A stretch of DNA of 64,000 nucleotides from Devosia sp. Root685 (GTDB taxonomy: Bacteria > Pseudomonadota > Alphaproteobacteria > Rhizobiales > Devosiaceae), in contig NZ_LMHK01000001.1 of NCBI RefSeq assembly GCF_001427875.1, positions 1,526,892-1,590,891 on the forward strand, written 5' to 3'. Below are positions 34,806 through 43,798 of the stretch, piece by piece. The translations under genes were made by a program, and so were the position numbers. A model generated the notes under the pieces. It did not search any database. It was not told where the DNA came from and was given only the letters and a program-made list of their open reading frames with translations. Numbering within the stretch: the first letter of the stretch is position 1; each line of letters starts with the position of its first letter.

Positions 34806-36179
34806 ATGACCCAGCCCCTGCCCCGCCATATCGCCGTGATCGATATCGGCAAGACCAATGCCAAGGTCGTGCTGATCGATGCAGCAAGCGAAGCGCTGTT
34901 GGGCACACGCAGCCGGCCCAATAGCGTGCGCCGCGATGCGCCCTATCCGCATGCCGATGTCGAGGGGCTGTGGGATTTCATCCTGAGCAGCCTTGGTGAA
35001 CTGCATCGCGAGCATGGGATTGACGGGATTTCCATCACCACGCACGGCGCGACCGCGGCGCTGATGGCCGGTGATCAACTGGCGATGCCGGTACTTGACT
35101 ATGAATATGATGGTCCGGAGGCGTCGGACGAAGCCTATGACAGGGCTCGTCCGGGGTTTGCCGAGACGCTGTCGCCGCGCCTGCCCAATGGGCTCAATCT
35201 TGGGGCGCAAATTTTTTGGCAATCGCGCGCGTTTCCCGAGGATTTCGCCAGGGTCACCGCGATCCTCGCCTATCCGCAATATTGGGCATGGCGCCTCACC
35301 GGCATTCTTGCCAGCGAAGTGACATCGCTCGGCTGCCACACCGATCTCTGGTCGCCGGACAGGGGCGACTTCTCGTCCATGGTCGATGCGCAGGGTTGGC
35401 GGGCTTTGTTCCCGCCCATCAAGCCCGCAGCGTCGGTGCTGGGGCCGATCCTCAATAAAATCGCTGACTTTACGGGACTGCCTGCCGATACGCCGGTCAC
35501 CTGCGGCATTCATGATTCCAATGCCTCGCTGGTGCCGCATCTTGGCCGTCAGGAAGCGCCGTTCACCATTTTGTCGACCGGAACCTGGGCCATCGCCATG
35601 ACGGTCGGTGGGGATACGGCAAAGCTCGATCAGGGACGCGATAGCCTGGCCAATGTCGACGCATTCGGCCGGCCTGTGCCAACGGCGCGCTTCATGGGCG
35701 GGCGCGAGTTCGACACAATCGTGGGCAAGATCGTTGCACCGAGCGAAACGGACGTGGCCGCGGTGATCGAGCGCGATGTGCAGGCGCTGCCGACATTCGC
35801 GCCCGGCGTCGGCCCTTTTGCCAATGGCAAGGGGCGCTGGACAGTGGCGCCCGAGGGCCTGACGGACGGCGAGCGTACGGCTGCGGCTTCACTCTATCTG
35901 GCGCTGGTGGCGCGCGAATGTCTCGACCTCTGCGGGCTGGGCAAGAGCATCACCATCGAGGGACCGCTGGCGCGCAATGCCGTGTTTGGCGCGGCCTTGG
36001 CGACCTTGGCCGGTCGGCCTGTGCATGCTTCGGGCGACGGCACGGGAACGAGCCTTGGGGCGAGCCTGCTGTTTGGTGGACAGCCGGCGCATGAACAGCA
36101 CGACAGCCCGATCACGCCTTTGGCCCATCCGGGTTTTGCCGAATATGCGCGGCGCTGGCAGGAACGGGCTAAGACCTAG
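34806..36179 (+). CDS. FGGY-family carbohydrate kinase, specificity unknown
   Basis: This 457-residue protein has the actin-like ATPase fold of FGGY kinases: phosphate-1 loop IAVIDIGKTNAKVVLID, sugar-site region ISITTHGATAAL, catalytic aspartate in CGIHDSNASL, and phosphate-2 loop ILSTGTWAIAM. Sequence details (GKTNAK, HDSNAS, STGTW) suit the rhamnulokinase/fuculokinase side of the family. No sugar transporter, isomerase or aldolase gene is adjacent, so the substrate cannot be read from context. It stands alone between usp and ndh. Confidence 0.87.
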   Translation: MTQPLPRHIAVIDIGKTNAKVVLIDAASEALLGTRSRPNSVRRDAPYPHADVEGLWDFILSSLGELHREHGIDGISITTHGATAALMAGDQLAMPVLDYEYDGPEASDEAYDRARPGFAETLSPRLPNGLNLGAQIFWQSRAFPEDFARVTAILAYPQYWAWRLTGILASEVTSLGCHTDLWSPDRGDFSSMVDAQGWRALFPPIKPAASVLGPILNKIADFTGLPADTPVTCGIHDSNASLVPHLGRQEAPFTILSTGTWAIAMTVGGDTAKLDQGRDSLANVDAFGRPVPTARFMGGREFDTIVGKIVAPSETDVAAVIERDVQALPTFAPGVGPFANGKGRWTVAPEGLTDGERTAAASLYLALVARECLDLCGLGKSITIEGPLARNAVFGAALATLAGRPVHASGDGTGTSLGASLLFGGQPAHEQHDSPITPLAHPGFAEYARRWQERAKT

Positions 36180-36238
36180 GGTGCATTGACCAGGCGGCGC
36201 TGGTACCCCATGTCTGGACAAGAGACATGGAGGACGAC

Positions 36239-37531
36239 ATGGCAGCGCCCAAGCACCGCATCATCATCATCGGCGGCGGCTTTGGCGGTATAGCGGCGGC
36301 GCAAGCGCTGGCGCGCGCCGATGTCGAGGTGCTGCTGATCGACCGGCGCAACCATCACCTGTTCCAGCCCCTGCTCTATCAGGTCGCGACAGCATCGTTG
36401 AGCCCATCGGAAATCGCTTGGCCGATCCGGCACATCTTGCGCAAGCAGCGCAATGTGCGGGTGATCATGGCGACCGTGACCGGGGTCGATGTGGCGAACA
36501 GGGAGGTGCTGATCGAGGATGGGGCGCCGGAGCGCTACGACAATCTCATCATCGCCACCGGTGCGCAGCATGCCTATTTCGGCAATGACCAGTGGGAAGA
36601 ATTCGCGCCCGGGCTCAAGACGCTGGAGGACGCCACCGCGATAAGGCGGAAACTGCTGCTGGCCTTCGAGGCAGCGGAGCGGGAGTTTGACCCGCGCAAG
36701 CGCCGGGCGTTGCTAACCTTTGCGATTATCGGCGCGGGGCCGACCGGCGTCGAAATGGCGGGGGCTATCAGCGAGCTGGGGCGGGCGAGCCTTGCGGGAC
36801 AGTTCCGGACCATCGCGCCCGAGGACCTGCGGGTGGTGCTGATCGAGGGGGCGGATCGCGTGCTACTCAACTTCAAGCCTGAGCTATCGGCCTATGCGCT
36901 AAAATCGCTCGAGGACCTTGGGGTCGAGGTCGAACTTGGACAGATGGTCAAAGCGATCGATGAAGAGGGTGTGACGTTCGGCGAAAAGCGCCTGGCGACC
37001 AAGACGGTAATCTGGGCGGCGGGGGTGGCGGCTTCGCCGGCCGCGAAATGGCTGGGGGCCGAGGCGGATCGTTCGGGGCGGGTAAAGGTTGAGCCGGACC
37101 TGTCGGTGCCGGGGCATCCCGAGATTTTCGTGGTGGGCGACACGGCGAGCATTGCAAAGCCGGATGGAAAGCCGGTGCCGGGCGTTGCTCCAGCGGCCAA
37201 GCAGGCAGGGACTCATGCGGCGCAGGCGGTTATGCGGCAGATCGCAGGAGAAAGCGCAAAGCAGCCGTTTGACTATGACCATGCGGGCGATCTGGCGACG
37301 ATCGGCAAACAGGCGGCAGTGATCGATTTCGGTGGGATCACGCTCAAGGGCTGGATCGCCTGGTGGGTTTGGGGCATTGCCCACATCTACTTCCTGGTCG
37401 ACGTGAAGAACCGCATCTTCGTCGCCATGAGCTGGCTTTGGATCTACCTGACCGGACAGCGCAGCGCGCGGCTGATCACCCACGGGCTGGCGCCAACGGC
37501 GGAGCCGATGCAGGAAATCGACGGCAAGTAG
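36239..37531 (+). CDS. ndh: Type II NADH dehydrogenase (NDH-2)
   Basis: From the ATG at 36239 (GGAGGA four bases before it, better than the ATG at 36227) the protein has 430 residues. It carries the FAD fold IIIIGGGFGGIAAAQAL, the NADH fold FAIIGAGPTGVEMAGAI and a quinone-side block IFVVGDTASI...GVAPAAKQAGTHAAQ. The C-terminal amphipathic and hydrophobic stretch (WIAWWVWGIAHIYFLVDVKNR) anchors it to the membrane. It passes electrons from NADH to ubiquinone without pumping protons. It ends six bases from the convergent DMT permease gene. Confidence 0.93.
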   Translation: MAAPKHRIIIIGGGFGGIAAAQALARADVEVLLIDRRNHHLFQPLLYQVATASLSPSEIAWPIRHILRKQRNVRVIMATVTGVDVANREVLIEDGAPERYDNLIIATGAQHAYFGNDQWEEFAPGLKTLEDATAIRRKLLLAFEAAEREFDPRKRRALLTFAIIGAGPTGVEMAGAISELGRASLAGQFRTIAPEDLRVVLIEGADRVLLNFKPELSAYALKSLEDLGVEVELGQMVKAIDEEGVTFGEKRLATKTVIWAAGVAASPAAKWLGAEADRSGRVKVEPDLSVPGHPEIFVVGDTASIAKPDGKPVPGVAPAAKQAGTHAAQAVMRQIAGESAKQPFDYDHAGDLATIGKQAAVIDFGGITLKGWIAWWVWGIAHIYFLVDVKNRIFVAMSWLWIYLTGQRSARLITHGLAPTAEPMQEIDGK

Positions 37532-37537
37532 GCTCGA

Positions 37538-38449
37538 TCAGGCTGGTTCGGGCGGAACGACGGGTCTCGCAAGCTGGCGTTCGCGCAGCCAGATATAGAG
37601 GCCACTGGCGACAATGATGGCGACGCCAAGGATGAACCAGCGATCGGGGGGCTGGTTGAAAATCAGCCAGCTCGCGACCGAAAGGTAGATGAGGCTGAGA
37701 TAGCTGAAGGGCGCCAGCGTGGCGGGCGCCGCAAAGCGATGGGCGACCGAATTGAGGTAGTGTCCGCCGAGGCCGGCCGCACCCATGATGAGGAAAGCGA
37801 CCCAGGAAATCGGCTGGGTGGGCCAAGCCCAATCGGTGAAGGCGACCGGCATGAGCAGGATGACGGGCGTCGCGCCGGCAAAGAACTGCTGGGTCGAGGC
37901 GGCATCGACACCGGCCAGTTTTCGCGTGAGGATCGAGAAAAGCGCGAGGAAGAAGGCACAGCCGAGGCTGAGGAAAGCGGCGGGTTGGAAAGCCTCGGAC
38001 CCCGGGCGGACGATCACCAGAATGCCGATGAAGCCGACGCCAATGGCGAGCCAGCGGCGCCAGCCGACCTTGTCGCCCAGAAGCGGGCCGGACATGGCGC
38101 AGATGATCAGTGGCGAAGTGAACTGGATGGCGCTGGTGACGGTGAGCGGCAGGTAACGCATGGCGAGGAAATTGAGCCCGGTCGTCGCCAGCAGACAGAC
38201 GCCACGGAGAAGCTCGAGCGTCCAGTTATTGCTCTTCATGACATTGAAGCCGCTGACGGGCACGAAGAGCAGCAAGAGGAGCGCCAAATGCACGCCATAG
38301 CGCATGAAGACGATCTGCGTCGTCGCCATGCCCTCGACCGACAGCCATTTTGCCGAAATGTCGAGCACCAGAAGGACGAGTTGGGACGCGAGCACGAGGC
38401 CAATGCCGAGGTTCGCGCGGCTTTCTATGGGTGAAACCGGGGATGCCAT
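37538..38449 (-). CDS. DMT-superfamily (EamA) permease
   Basis: From the ATG at 38449 the protein has 303 residues and ten predicted membrane helices in two EamA repeats: about 15-145 (LATTGLNFLAMRYLPLTVTSAIQFTSPL) and 155-290 (GHYLNSVAHRFAAPATLAPFSYLSLIY). The frame is open further up without signal-like sequence. EamA proteins export or import amino acids, nucleosides or other metabolites. The substrate is not predictable here. The 149-bp gap to the mannosidase gene shows no clear element. Confidence 0.88.
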   Translation of the reverse strand: MASPVSPIESRANLGIGLVLASQLVLLVLDISAKWLSVEGMATTQIVFMRYGVHLALLLLLFVPVSGFNVMKSNNWTLELLRGVCLLATTGLNFLAMRYLPLTVTSAIQFTSPLIICAMSGPLLGDKVGWRRWLAIGVGFIGILVIVRPGSEAFQPAAFLSLGCAFFLALFSILTRKLAGVDAASTQQFFAGATPVILLMPVAFTDWAWPTQPISWVAFLIMGAAGLGGHYLNSVAHRFAAPATLAPFSYLSLIYLSVASWLIFNQPPDRWFILGVAIIVASGLYIWLRERQLARPVVPPEPA

Positions 38450-38598
38450 CAACCGCGCCCAATTTCCGCACGGTGCAGAAAGGTGCCGAAGGTTCGGGGG
38501 CGAGACATGGCTGTTCCGGGCAGACAGGAAAAGGCGGTCCCGCACCGATGCGCGATGGGGACCGCCAAGTCAATGCTCTTGTATGGAAGAAGCGCCGT

Positions 38599-41073
38599 TC
38601 AGAACGTCTCCGCAAGATTGCGCAGTGTCAGGGACTTTGCGAGATCGGCCGAGGTTACCTTGGCGCCGTGGCGCGGGATAAAGGTGAGATCGACCCTTTC
38701 GCCCGGAAGCAGCGTCAGGGCGTTGTCGGAGAAATAGCCCGGCACATCCACGGTTGCTGTGGCAAATAAGGCGGGCTTGTCCGTTTCGAGTGTGAGGATG
38801 GCTTGCCCGTCCCGGTCTGACCAGGTTGCTGAAATCCGGGCCTGCGATAGTTCGTGGGCCTTGTAGGGTTTGGGGAAATAGTCGTTCTCGCCGAGAATAT
38901 TGCCGGCAGCATCCTTCCAGGAGAAATAGAGAAATTCATCCTGGGCCAGGTCCGCCACCGAGACGGTGGTCAGGGCGATGGCCGCATCGGCACCGATGGC
39001 GCTATTGCCCGAAAAGATCGTACGCTGGGCGCCGGAAACCGAGACGGCCTTGACCTCGAGGGCGATCGATACCGGCCTACCGGTATCATTGATGCCCTTG
39101 AGGGTGATCTCGGTGTTTTCCGCATTGGGGACGGCGACGAGATTGACCAGGCGGAAGAAGCGCTTGGCCATATACTGCATCAGCTTCCACTGCCCGCCGT
39201 AATCGAGGCTCGACCAGCTCGCTACCGGCCAGATGTCGTTGATCTGCCAATAGAGCGTGCCCATGCAGCGCGGCTTGGTGGAGCGCCAATATTCGATGGC
39301 GGTCTTGATGGCGAGGCCCTGCTGGATTTGGGACAGGAAGACCATCTGGTCGAAATCGCGCGGGAAGCGGAAATAGCGCGTCATCGTTTCGATGATGCGG
39401 GCATTGCCGCCATTGTTGCGCTGATGGTTTTCCATGACTGGAGAGGACGGATTGCGGTCCTTTTCTTCCGAGAAGGTTTCGATGACGTTCATCGAGGTGA
39501 AGGACTGGAAACCGAATTCGGAGGCAAAGCGCGGATTGACCGAGCGGTAGGCGTCAAAGCTCTTGGCCGAGTGCCAGACGTCCCAATAGTGGAGGTCGCC
39601 GCGGGTGTCCGAATGCCAGCCATCGGAAAAATCCATATAGCCCAATGAAGGCGAAGACGGCCAGAAGCGGCGGGAGGGGTCTTCATCCTCGACGATCCGG
39701 TGCAGCATGGAATTGAGGCGGTCGTAATTGGCGAGATAGCGGCCCGGGTCGGCCTTGGTTTCGGGGTACCAATTGAGCGAACCGATGACTTCGTTGTCGC
39801 CGCACCAGAGCGCGATGGAGGCATGGTGCGACAGGCGGCGGACCTGCTGGGTGATTTCGGTTTCGACCGAAGCGAGGAATTCGCGGTTGGACGGATAGCT
39901 CATGCACGAGAACATGAAATCGTGCCAGAGGAGGATGCCCAGCTCGTCGCAGAGGTCGTAGAAATAGTCCGGCTCATACTGACCGCCGCCCCAGATGCGG
40001 AGCATGTTCATATTCGCAGCCTTGGCGCTTTCCAGAAGGTCGCGGATGACCGCGGGCGTGATGCGCGAGGGGATGGCATCGGCCGGAATCCAGTTGGCGC
40101 CCATCATGGTAATGTCGCGACCATTGATGCGGCACTTGAAGGTGTGGTCGATCTCGTCTTTCTCGATGATCCATTCGAGTTTTCTGAGGCCGATCTTGCG
40201 GGTGGTGACTTCGCCTTCGAGATTGGTGGTCAACTCATAGAGCGGTTGGGCGCCCTGCCCGGCTGGCCACCAGATTTTGGGATTGTGGATAGTCACATTG
40301 TGGGTGAAGACGTTTTCGCCCTTTTGCACCGCAACCTTATCGGTGATGGTCTGGCCATCGATCGTGTGTTCGAGTTCGACCTCGCCATGGGCAAAAGCGA
40401 AGACACGCGTTTTGATCGAGAGTTCAACGCCCTTGGCGCCATGGGTCTGTTCGACCTCGACGCTGTCCTGGCGGGCGAGGCGCGATTTGCGCAGGGCCAT
40501 GGTGCCATAGACACCGACCGGCATGGTGCAGATGCCCCAATCCCACCCCGCATGGCAGGCCGCCTTGCGGATGAAGTTCATGTGGATGCCCTTCAGGCCG
40601 TTGGTCTGGTAATTGTAGGTGAAGGGGATCGGGAAAGGATGCGCGTCGGAGCGGGCTTTGGCGACATCGGGCGCGACGCCGAATTCGATACGCAGGGTAT
40701 TTTCGCCCTGATGCACCTTGCCGGTGACATCGATATCGTGCCGCACGAAGCTGTTGTCGGTGCGGGCGATGATTTCGCCATTAAGGAGGATGGTGGCGAT
40801 GCAGTCGACTTCCGAGAGGGTCAGGGACAGATAGCCGGCAATGTCGGCAGCCGAGGCTTCAAAGCGGCGTTCGACATGCCATTCCGTTTCGCCCACCCAC
40901 ATGACGACCTTCTCGTTCTCCCCGAAATAGGGATCGGGAATGAGATCGGCAGCCAGCAAGGCGCCATGGACATCGCCGGGAAGCGCAATTGACGTCGTGA
41001 TATTGCGCGACGGCGCGGTGAGGCCATAGGCGCCGCTCAGGTCAAGCGCGGTGTTGAAACTGGAAATGGTCAA
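38599..41073 (-). CDS. Glycoside hydrolase family 2 beta-mannosidase (TTG start)
   Basis: The enzyme has 824-825 residues from the TTG at 41073, which has GGAGG five bases before it and matches the usual N-terminus; upstream ATG-initiated sequence is not protein-like. Domains in order are a sugar-binding jelly roll (about 10-170), Ig-like sandwich (180-300), TIM barrel (300-620) and C-terminal sandwiches. The acid/base is E428 in WCGDNEVIGS and the nucleophile is E519 in ASEFGFQSF. Beta-mannosidases release mannose from beta-1,4-manno-oligosaccharides. No signal peptide is present, so it acts in the cytosol on imported sugars. No linked transporter is seen. Confidence 0.9.
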   Translation of the reverse strand: MTISSFNTALDLSGAYGLTAPSRNITTSIALPGDVHGALLAADLIPDPYFGENEKVVMWVGETEWHVERRFEASAADIAGYLSLTLSEVDCIATILLNGEIIARTDNSFVRHDIDVTGKVHQGENTLRIEFGVAPDVAKARSDAHPFPIPFTYNYQTNGLKGIHMNFIRKAACHAGWDWGICTMPVGVYGTMALRKSRLARQDSVEVEQTHGAKGVELSIKTRVFAFAHGEVELEHTIDGQTITDKVAVQKGENVFTHNVTIHNPKIWWPAGQGAQPLYELTTNLEGEVTTRKIGLRKLEWIIEKDEIDHTFKCRINGRDITMMGANWIPADAIPSRITPAVIRDLLESAKAANMNMLRIWGGGQYEPDYFYDLCDELGILLWHDFMFSCMSYPSNREFLASVETEITQQVRRLSHHASIALWCGDNEVIGSLNWYPETKADPGRYLANYDRLNSMLHRIVEDEDPSRRFWPSSPSLGYMDFSDGWHSDTRGDLHYWDVWHSAKSFDAYRSVNPRFASEFGFQSFTSMNVIETFSEEKDRNPSSPVMENHQRNNGGNARIIETMTRYFRFPRDFDQMVFLSQIQQGLAIKTAIEYWRSTKPRCMGTLYWQINDIWPVASWSSLDYGGQWKLMQYMAKRFFRLVNLVAVPNAENTEITLKGINDTGRPVSIALEVKAVSVSGAQRTIFSGNSAIGADAAIALTTVSVADLAQDEFLYFSWKDAAGNILGENDYFPKPYKAHELSQARISATWSDRDGQAILTLETDKPALFATATVDVPGYFSDNALTLLPGERVDLTFIPRHGAKVTSADLAKSLTLRNLAETF

Positions 41074-41310
41074 GTCGTCCTCCTGCCGACCGCAGCCGGC
41101 ACCTCTGGCAGTTGCAAAACCAACTACCGAAATCGATTTCGGAGGCGTTTGTAGCGGGAAGCGCGGCGCCTTCCAATGGCCGCAGAAAGGTTTTTTACGG
41201 CCATTGCATCGTTGCCAATGCAAAATTGGCCGCGTGGGGTGGCCAGCGCCGCAGATTTACTGATCTGTTAGGAAATCTAGGCTTAGGCTCGCCATATAAA
41301 GGGCAGTGCC

Positions 41311-43293
41311 ATGTCAGTATTCCGGCGCCTGGGCCGTATCATTTTTGAATCACCGGGGTCGGCGGAACTGTCGCTGGCCCAATGGCACGCACTTAAGCGC
41401 CAAGTGCCGCTAATGTACGCCATGTTGCTGGCCAATATGATCATTCTAGCGGCAACCCATTTTTCGAGCGCACCAAAATATCTGACGGTGCTTGTGCCTG
41501 TAGTTTTTACTCTGCTTTGCGGCGCGCGCATTCTGCGCTGGGCGCGCGGAGATGGCACGACGATCACGCCCGGTCAGGCTCGGCGCGACATCAAGGCCAT
41601 GGTGGTGATGGGGCCGGTCATCGCTGTCGGTTTTGCGGGCTGGGCGCTTAGCCTCTACCCCTATGGCGATGCGCTGCAGCAGTCGCACATCGCCTTCTTC
41701 ATGGCCGTAACAACCATTGGCTGCATGTTCTGCCTGCTCAACGTGCGCAAAGCGGCCGTGGCGATCGGCGCCTGTGTTCTCATCCCCTTCACGGTCTTCT
41801 TCATTCTGACCGGACAGCCGGTATTCGTCGCCATTGCGCTGAATATGGTTCTGGTGACGGCGACGCTGACGACCATTCTGCTCGACAATTATCGCGACTT
41901 TACCGGGCTCGTTGCCTCGCGGCAGGAAATGGCGCTGAAGCAGGAGGAAACCCAGCACTTGCTCGATGAAAACCATCGCCTCGCCTGGCTGGATAGTCTT
42001 ACCGGCGTGCCCAATCGTCGTTCGTTTCAAAAGGAACTGGCGCGGGCCCTGGACGAAGCCAAGGCCAAGGGACGAACCATTGCCGTGGCGCGGCTCAATC
42101 TCGATCGCTTCAAGGCGGTGAACGAGATTTTTGGCCAGATTGCCGGCGACCGCGTGCTGATCGAGATCGCGCAGCGGATTGACGTCAACCGGCCGTTCTC
42201 GTCCTTTCTTGCACGCCTCGACAGCGACAATTTCGCTGTCATCCTGACCGAAAATTCGACAGGGCCCAATCTGGAGCGGCTCGGCCAGCGGCTTTGCGAT
42301 GCGATCGCACGGCCGATCAAATTGCCGTCGGGCACGGCCCATGTCACCGCCTCCATGGGCGTTGCGGCATCTGGCCCCGAGGACACGCCGGAAACGCTGT
42401 TCGACCACGCCGACTATGCCGGATTGCTCGCCAAGCGCGACGCGCGCGGCGGCACCATGGTCTTTTCGGCCATCGATGCCCACGATCTCAGGCAAATCCG
42501 GCGCATGGAGCACCTGCTGCATACGGCGGATCTGGACGAAGAAATCTACATCGTGTTGCAGCCACAGTTTGATATCGCCATTGGCGAGACGACGGGCTTT
42601 GAAGTGCTGGCGCGCTGGCGGAGCCCAGTCCTCGGCGAGGTATCCCCTGCCGAATTCATCCCCATGGCCGAGCGCTTGGGCCAGATCGGGCGGATTACCC
42701 AGATCGTCTTGCGTAAGGCGCTGGCGATCAGCGAAAAACTGCCGCGCCGCATGCGTCTTTCGGTCAATCTCTCGGCCAACGATATCGGCTCGCCCGCAGC
42801 CATCGACGCTGTCATTGCGCAGGTCGAGGCCGCACCACGTCCGAGCCGCGTCGATTTCGAAATCACCGAGACGGCGATCATGCGCGATCTCGATCAGGCC
42901 AGGGAGGCCTTGTCGCGCCTCCTCAGTCTTGGGGCACGAATTGCCCTCGACGATTTCGGCACCGGGCATTCCAGTCTTACCCATGTGCAGCGCCTGCCGC
43001 TGCATCGCATCAAGATCGATCGCAGTTTTGTTGCCGAGGTGACGAGCGATCCAACCAGCCGCGCCATCGTCAAGACCATGGTCGATCTCTGCCGAAACCT
43101 CGGCATGTCCTGCGTTTTCGAAGGGATCGAAACCGAAGCGCAACTCGAAGCGCTTGCCGGCCTCGGTGGCACGGTGATGCAGGGCTACCTTTTCGGACGG
43201 CCGATGATGCCGGAGATGGCCCTCGCCCATGCAGAGAAAAGCGATGCAGGTTGGCGGCCTGAGCGCAACCAGCGCTTTGGTGCGGCGAGCTGA
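41311..43293 (+). CDS. Membrane c-di-GMP protein with degenerate GGDEF and intact EAL domain
   Basis: The 660-residue protein has about five or six membrane helices (30-190), a GGDEF-type domain (about 225-385) and an EAL domain (about 405-650). The cyclase signature is replaced by LDSDNF (303-308), so it should not make c-di-GMP, though it may still bind GTP. The EAL domain looks active: EVLARW (431-436), SVNLSAND, EITETAIM, DDFGTGHSSL, IKIDRSF and FEGIETEAQ. It is therefore probably a phosphodiesterase, perhaps with GTP control through the dead cyclase domain. It stands alone, divergent from the mannosidase gene; nothing else is seen in the 237-bp gap. Confidence 0.9.
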   Translation: MSVFRRLGRIIFESPGSAELSLAQWHALKRQVPLMYAMLLANMIILAATHFSSAPKYLTVLVPVVFTLLCGARILRWARGDGTTITPGQARRDIKAMVVMGPVIAVGFAGWALSLYPYGDALQQSHIAFFMAVTTIGCMFCLLNVRKAAVAIGACVLIPFTVFFILTGQPVFVAIALNMVLVTATLTTILLDNYRDFTGLVASRQEMALKQEETQHLLDENHRLAWLDSLTGVPNRRSFQKELARALDEAKAKGRTIAVARLNLDRFKAVNEIFGQIAGDRVLIEIAQRIDVNRPFSSFLARLDSDNFAVILTENSTGPNLERLGQRLCDAIARPIKLPSGTAHVTASMGVAASGPEDTPETLFDHADYAGLLAKRDARGGTMVFSAIDAHDLRQIRRMEHLLHTADLDEEIYIVLQPQFDIAIGETTGFEVLARWRSPVLGEVSPAEFIPMAERLGQIGRITQIVLRKALAISEKLPRRMRLSVNLSANDIGSPAAIDAVIAQVEAAPRPSRVDFEITETAIMRDLDQAREALSRLLSLGARIALDDFGTGHSSLTHVQRLPLHRIKIDRSFVAEVTSDPTSRAIVKTMVDLCRNLGMSCVFEGIETEAQLEALAGLGGTVMQGYLFGRPMMPEMALAHAEKSDAGWRPERNQRFGAAS

Positions 43294-43391
43294 TCCCGGA
43301 AATATCTGCCTTCATCTGTCGAAACCCGCCTTATCGCTTCGTCGTGAAAGCGAACGGACGATAGCTGGTCCACAGCACAAGGCAGGGCAAA

Positions 43392-43763
43392 ATGATCAGG
43401 ACAGGTTGGGTATTGAGCGCGCTGGTGACGCTCTTTCTTTTGGGGGCTTCGGCTGCACCGAAACTCATCAATTCGCCACTAGCGCTCGAACCTCTCGAAG
43501 TGGTGGGCTGGCCGGCAAAGTACTTGTTGCTGATCGGGATTACCGAGGTGGCCGTGGCGGTGCTTTACATCATTCCGCGGACTGCGCTGCTCGGTGCGGT
43601 GCTGATGACGGGGCTGCTGGGGGCAGCGCTGGCGGCAAATCTGCGGGTGGACAATCCGCTTTTCAGCCATACGCTGTTCAGCATTTATCTCGGGGTTTTC
43701 GCCTGGATCGCTCTATGGCTGCGAGAGCCGAAATTGCGGGCGCTGTTCCCGTTCACCCGCTGA
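43392..43763 (+). CDS. DoxX-family small membrane protein
   Basis: The 123-residue protein has four membrane helices with the DoxX-like pattern: ASAAPKLINSPLALEPLEVVGWPAKYLLLIGITEVAVAVLYIIP follows the G-x-x-K...E arrangement of the family. A ribosome site AGGG lies five bases upstream of the ATG. DoxX-like proteins have been linked to quinone or thiosulfate oxidation and stress, but most are unstudied. A bidirectional terminator follows. Confidence 0.82.
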   Translation: MIRTGWVLSALVTLFLLGASAAPKLINSPLALEPLEVVGWPAKYLLLIGITEVAVAVLYIIPRTALLGAVLMTGLLGAALAANLRVDNPLFSHTLFSIYLGVFAWIALWLREPKLRALFPFTR

Positions 43764-43768
43764 ACGAA

Positions 43769-43795
43769 AAAGCCCCGGCACTTGGCCGGGGCTTT
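43769..43795. terminator. Bidirectional Rho-independent terminator
   Basis: AAAGCCCCGGC (43769-43779) pairs perfectly with GCCGGGGCTTT (43785-43795) across ACTTG, with A and T runs on either side. It separates the convergent DoxX and ABC exporter genes. Confidence 0.92.
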
Positions 43796-43798
43796 CCT

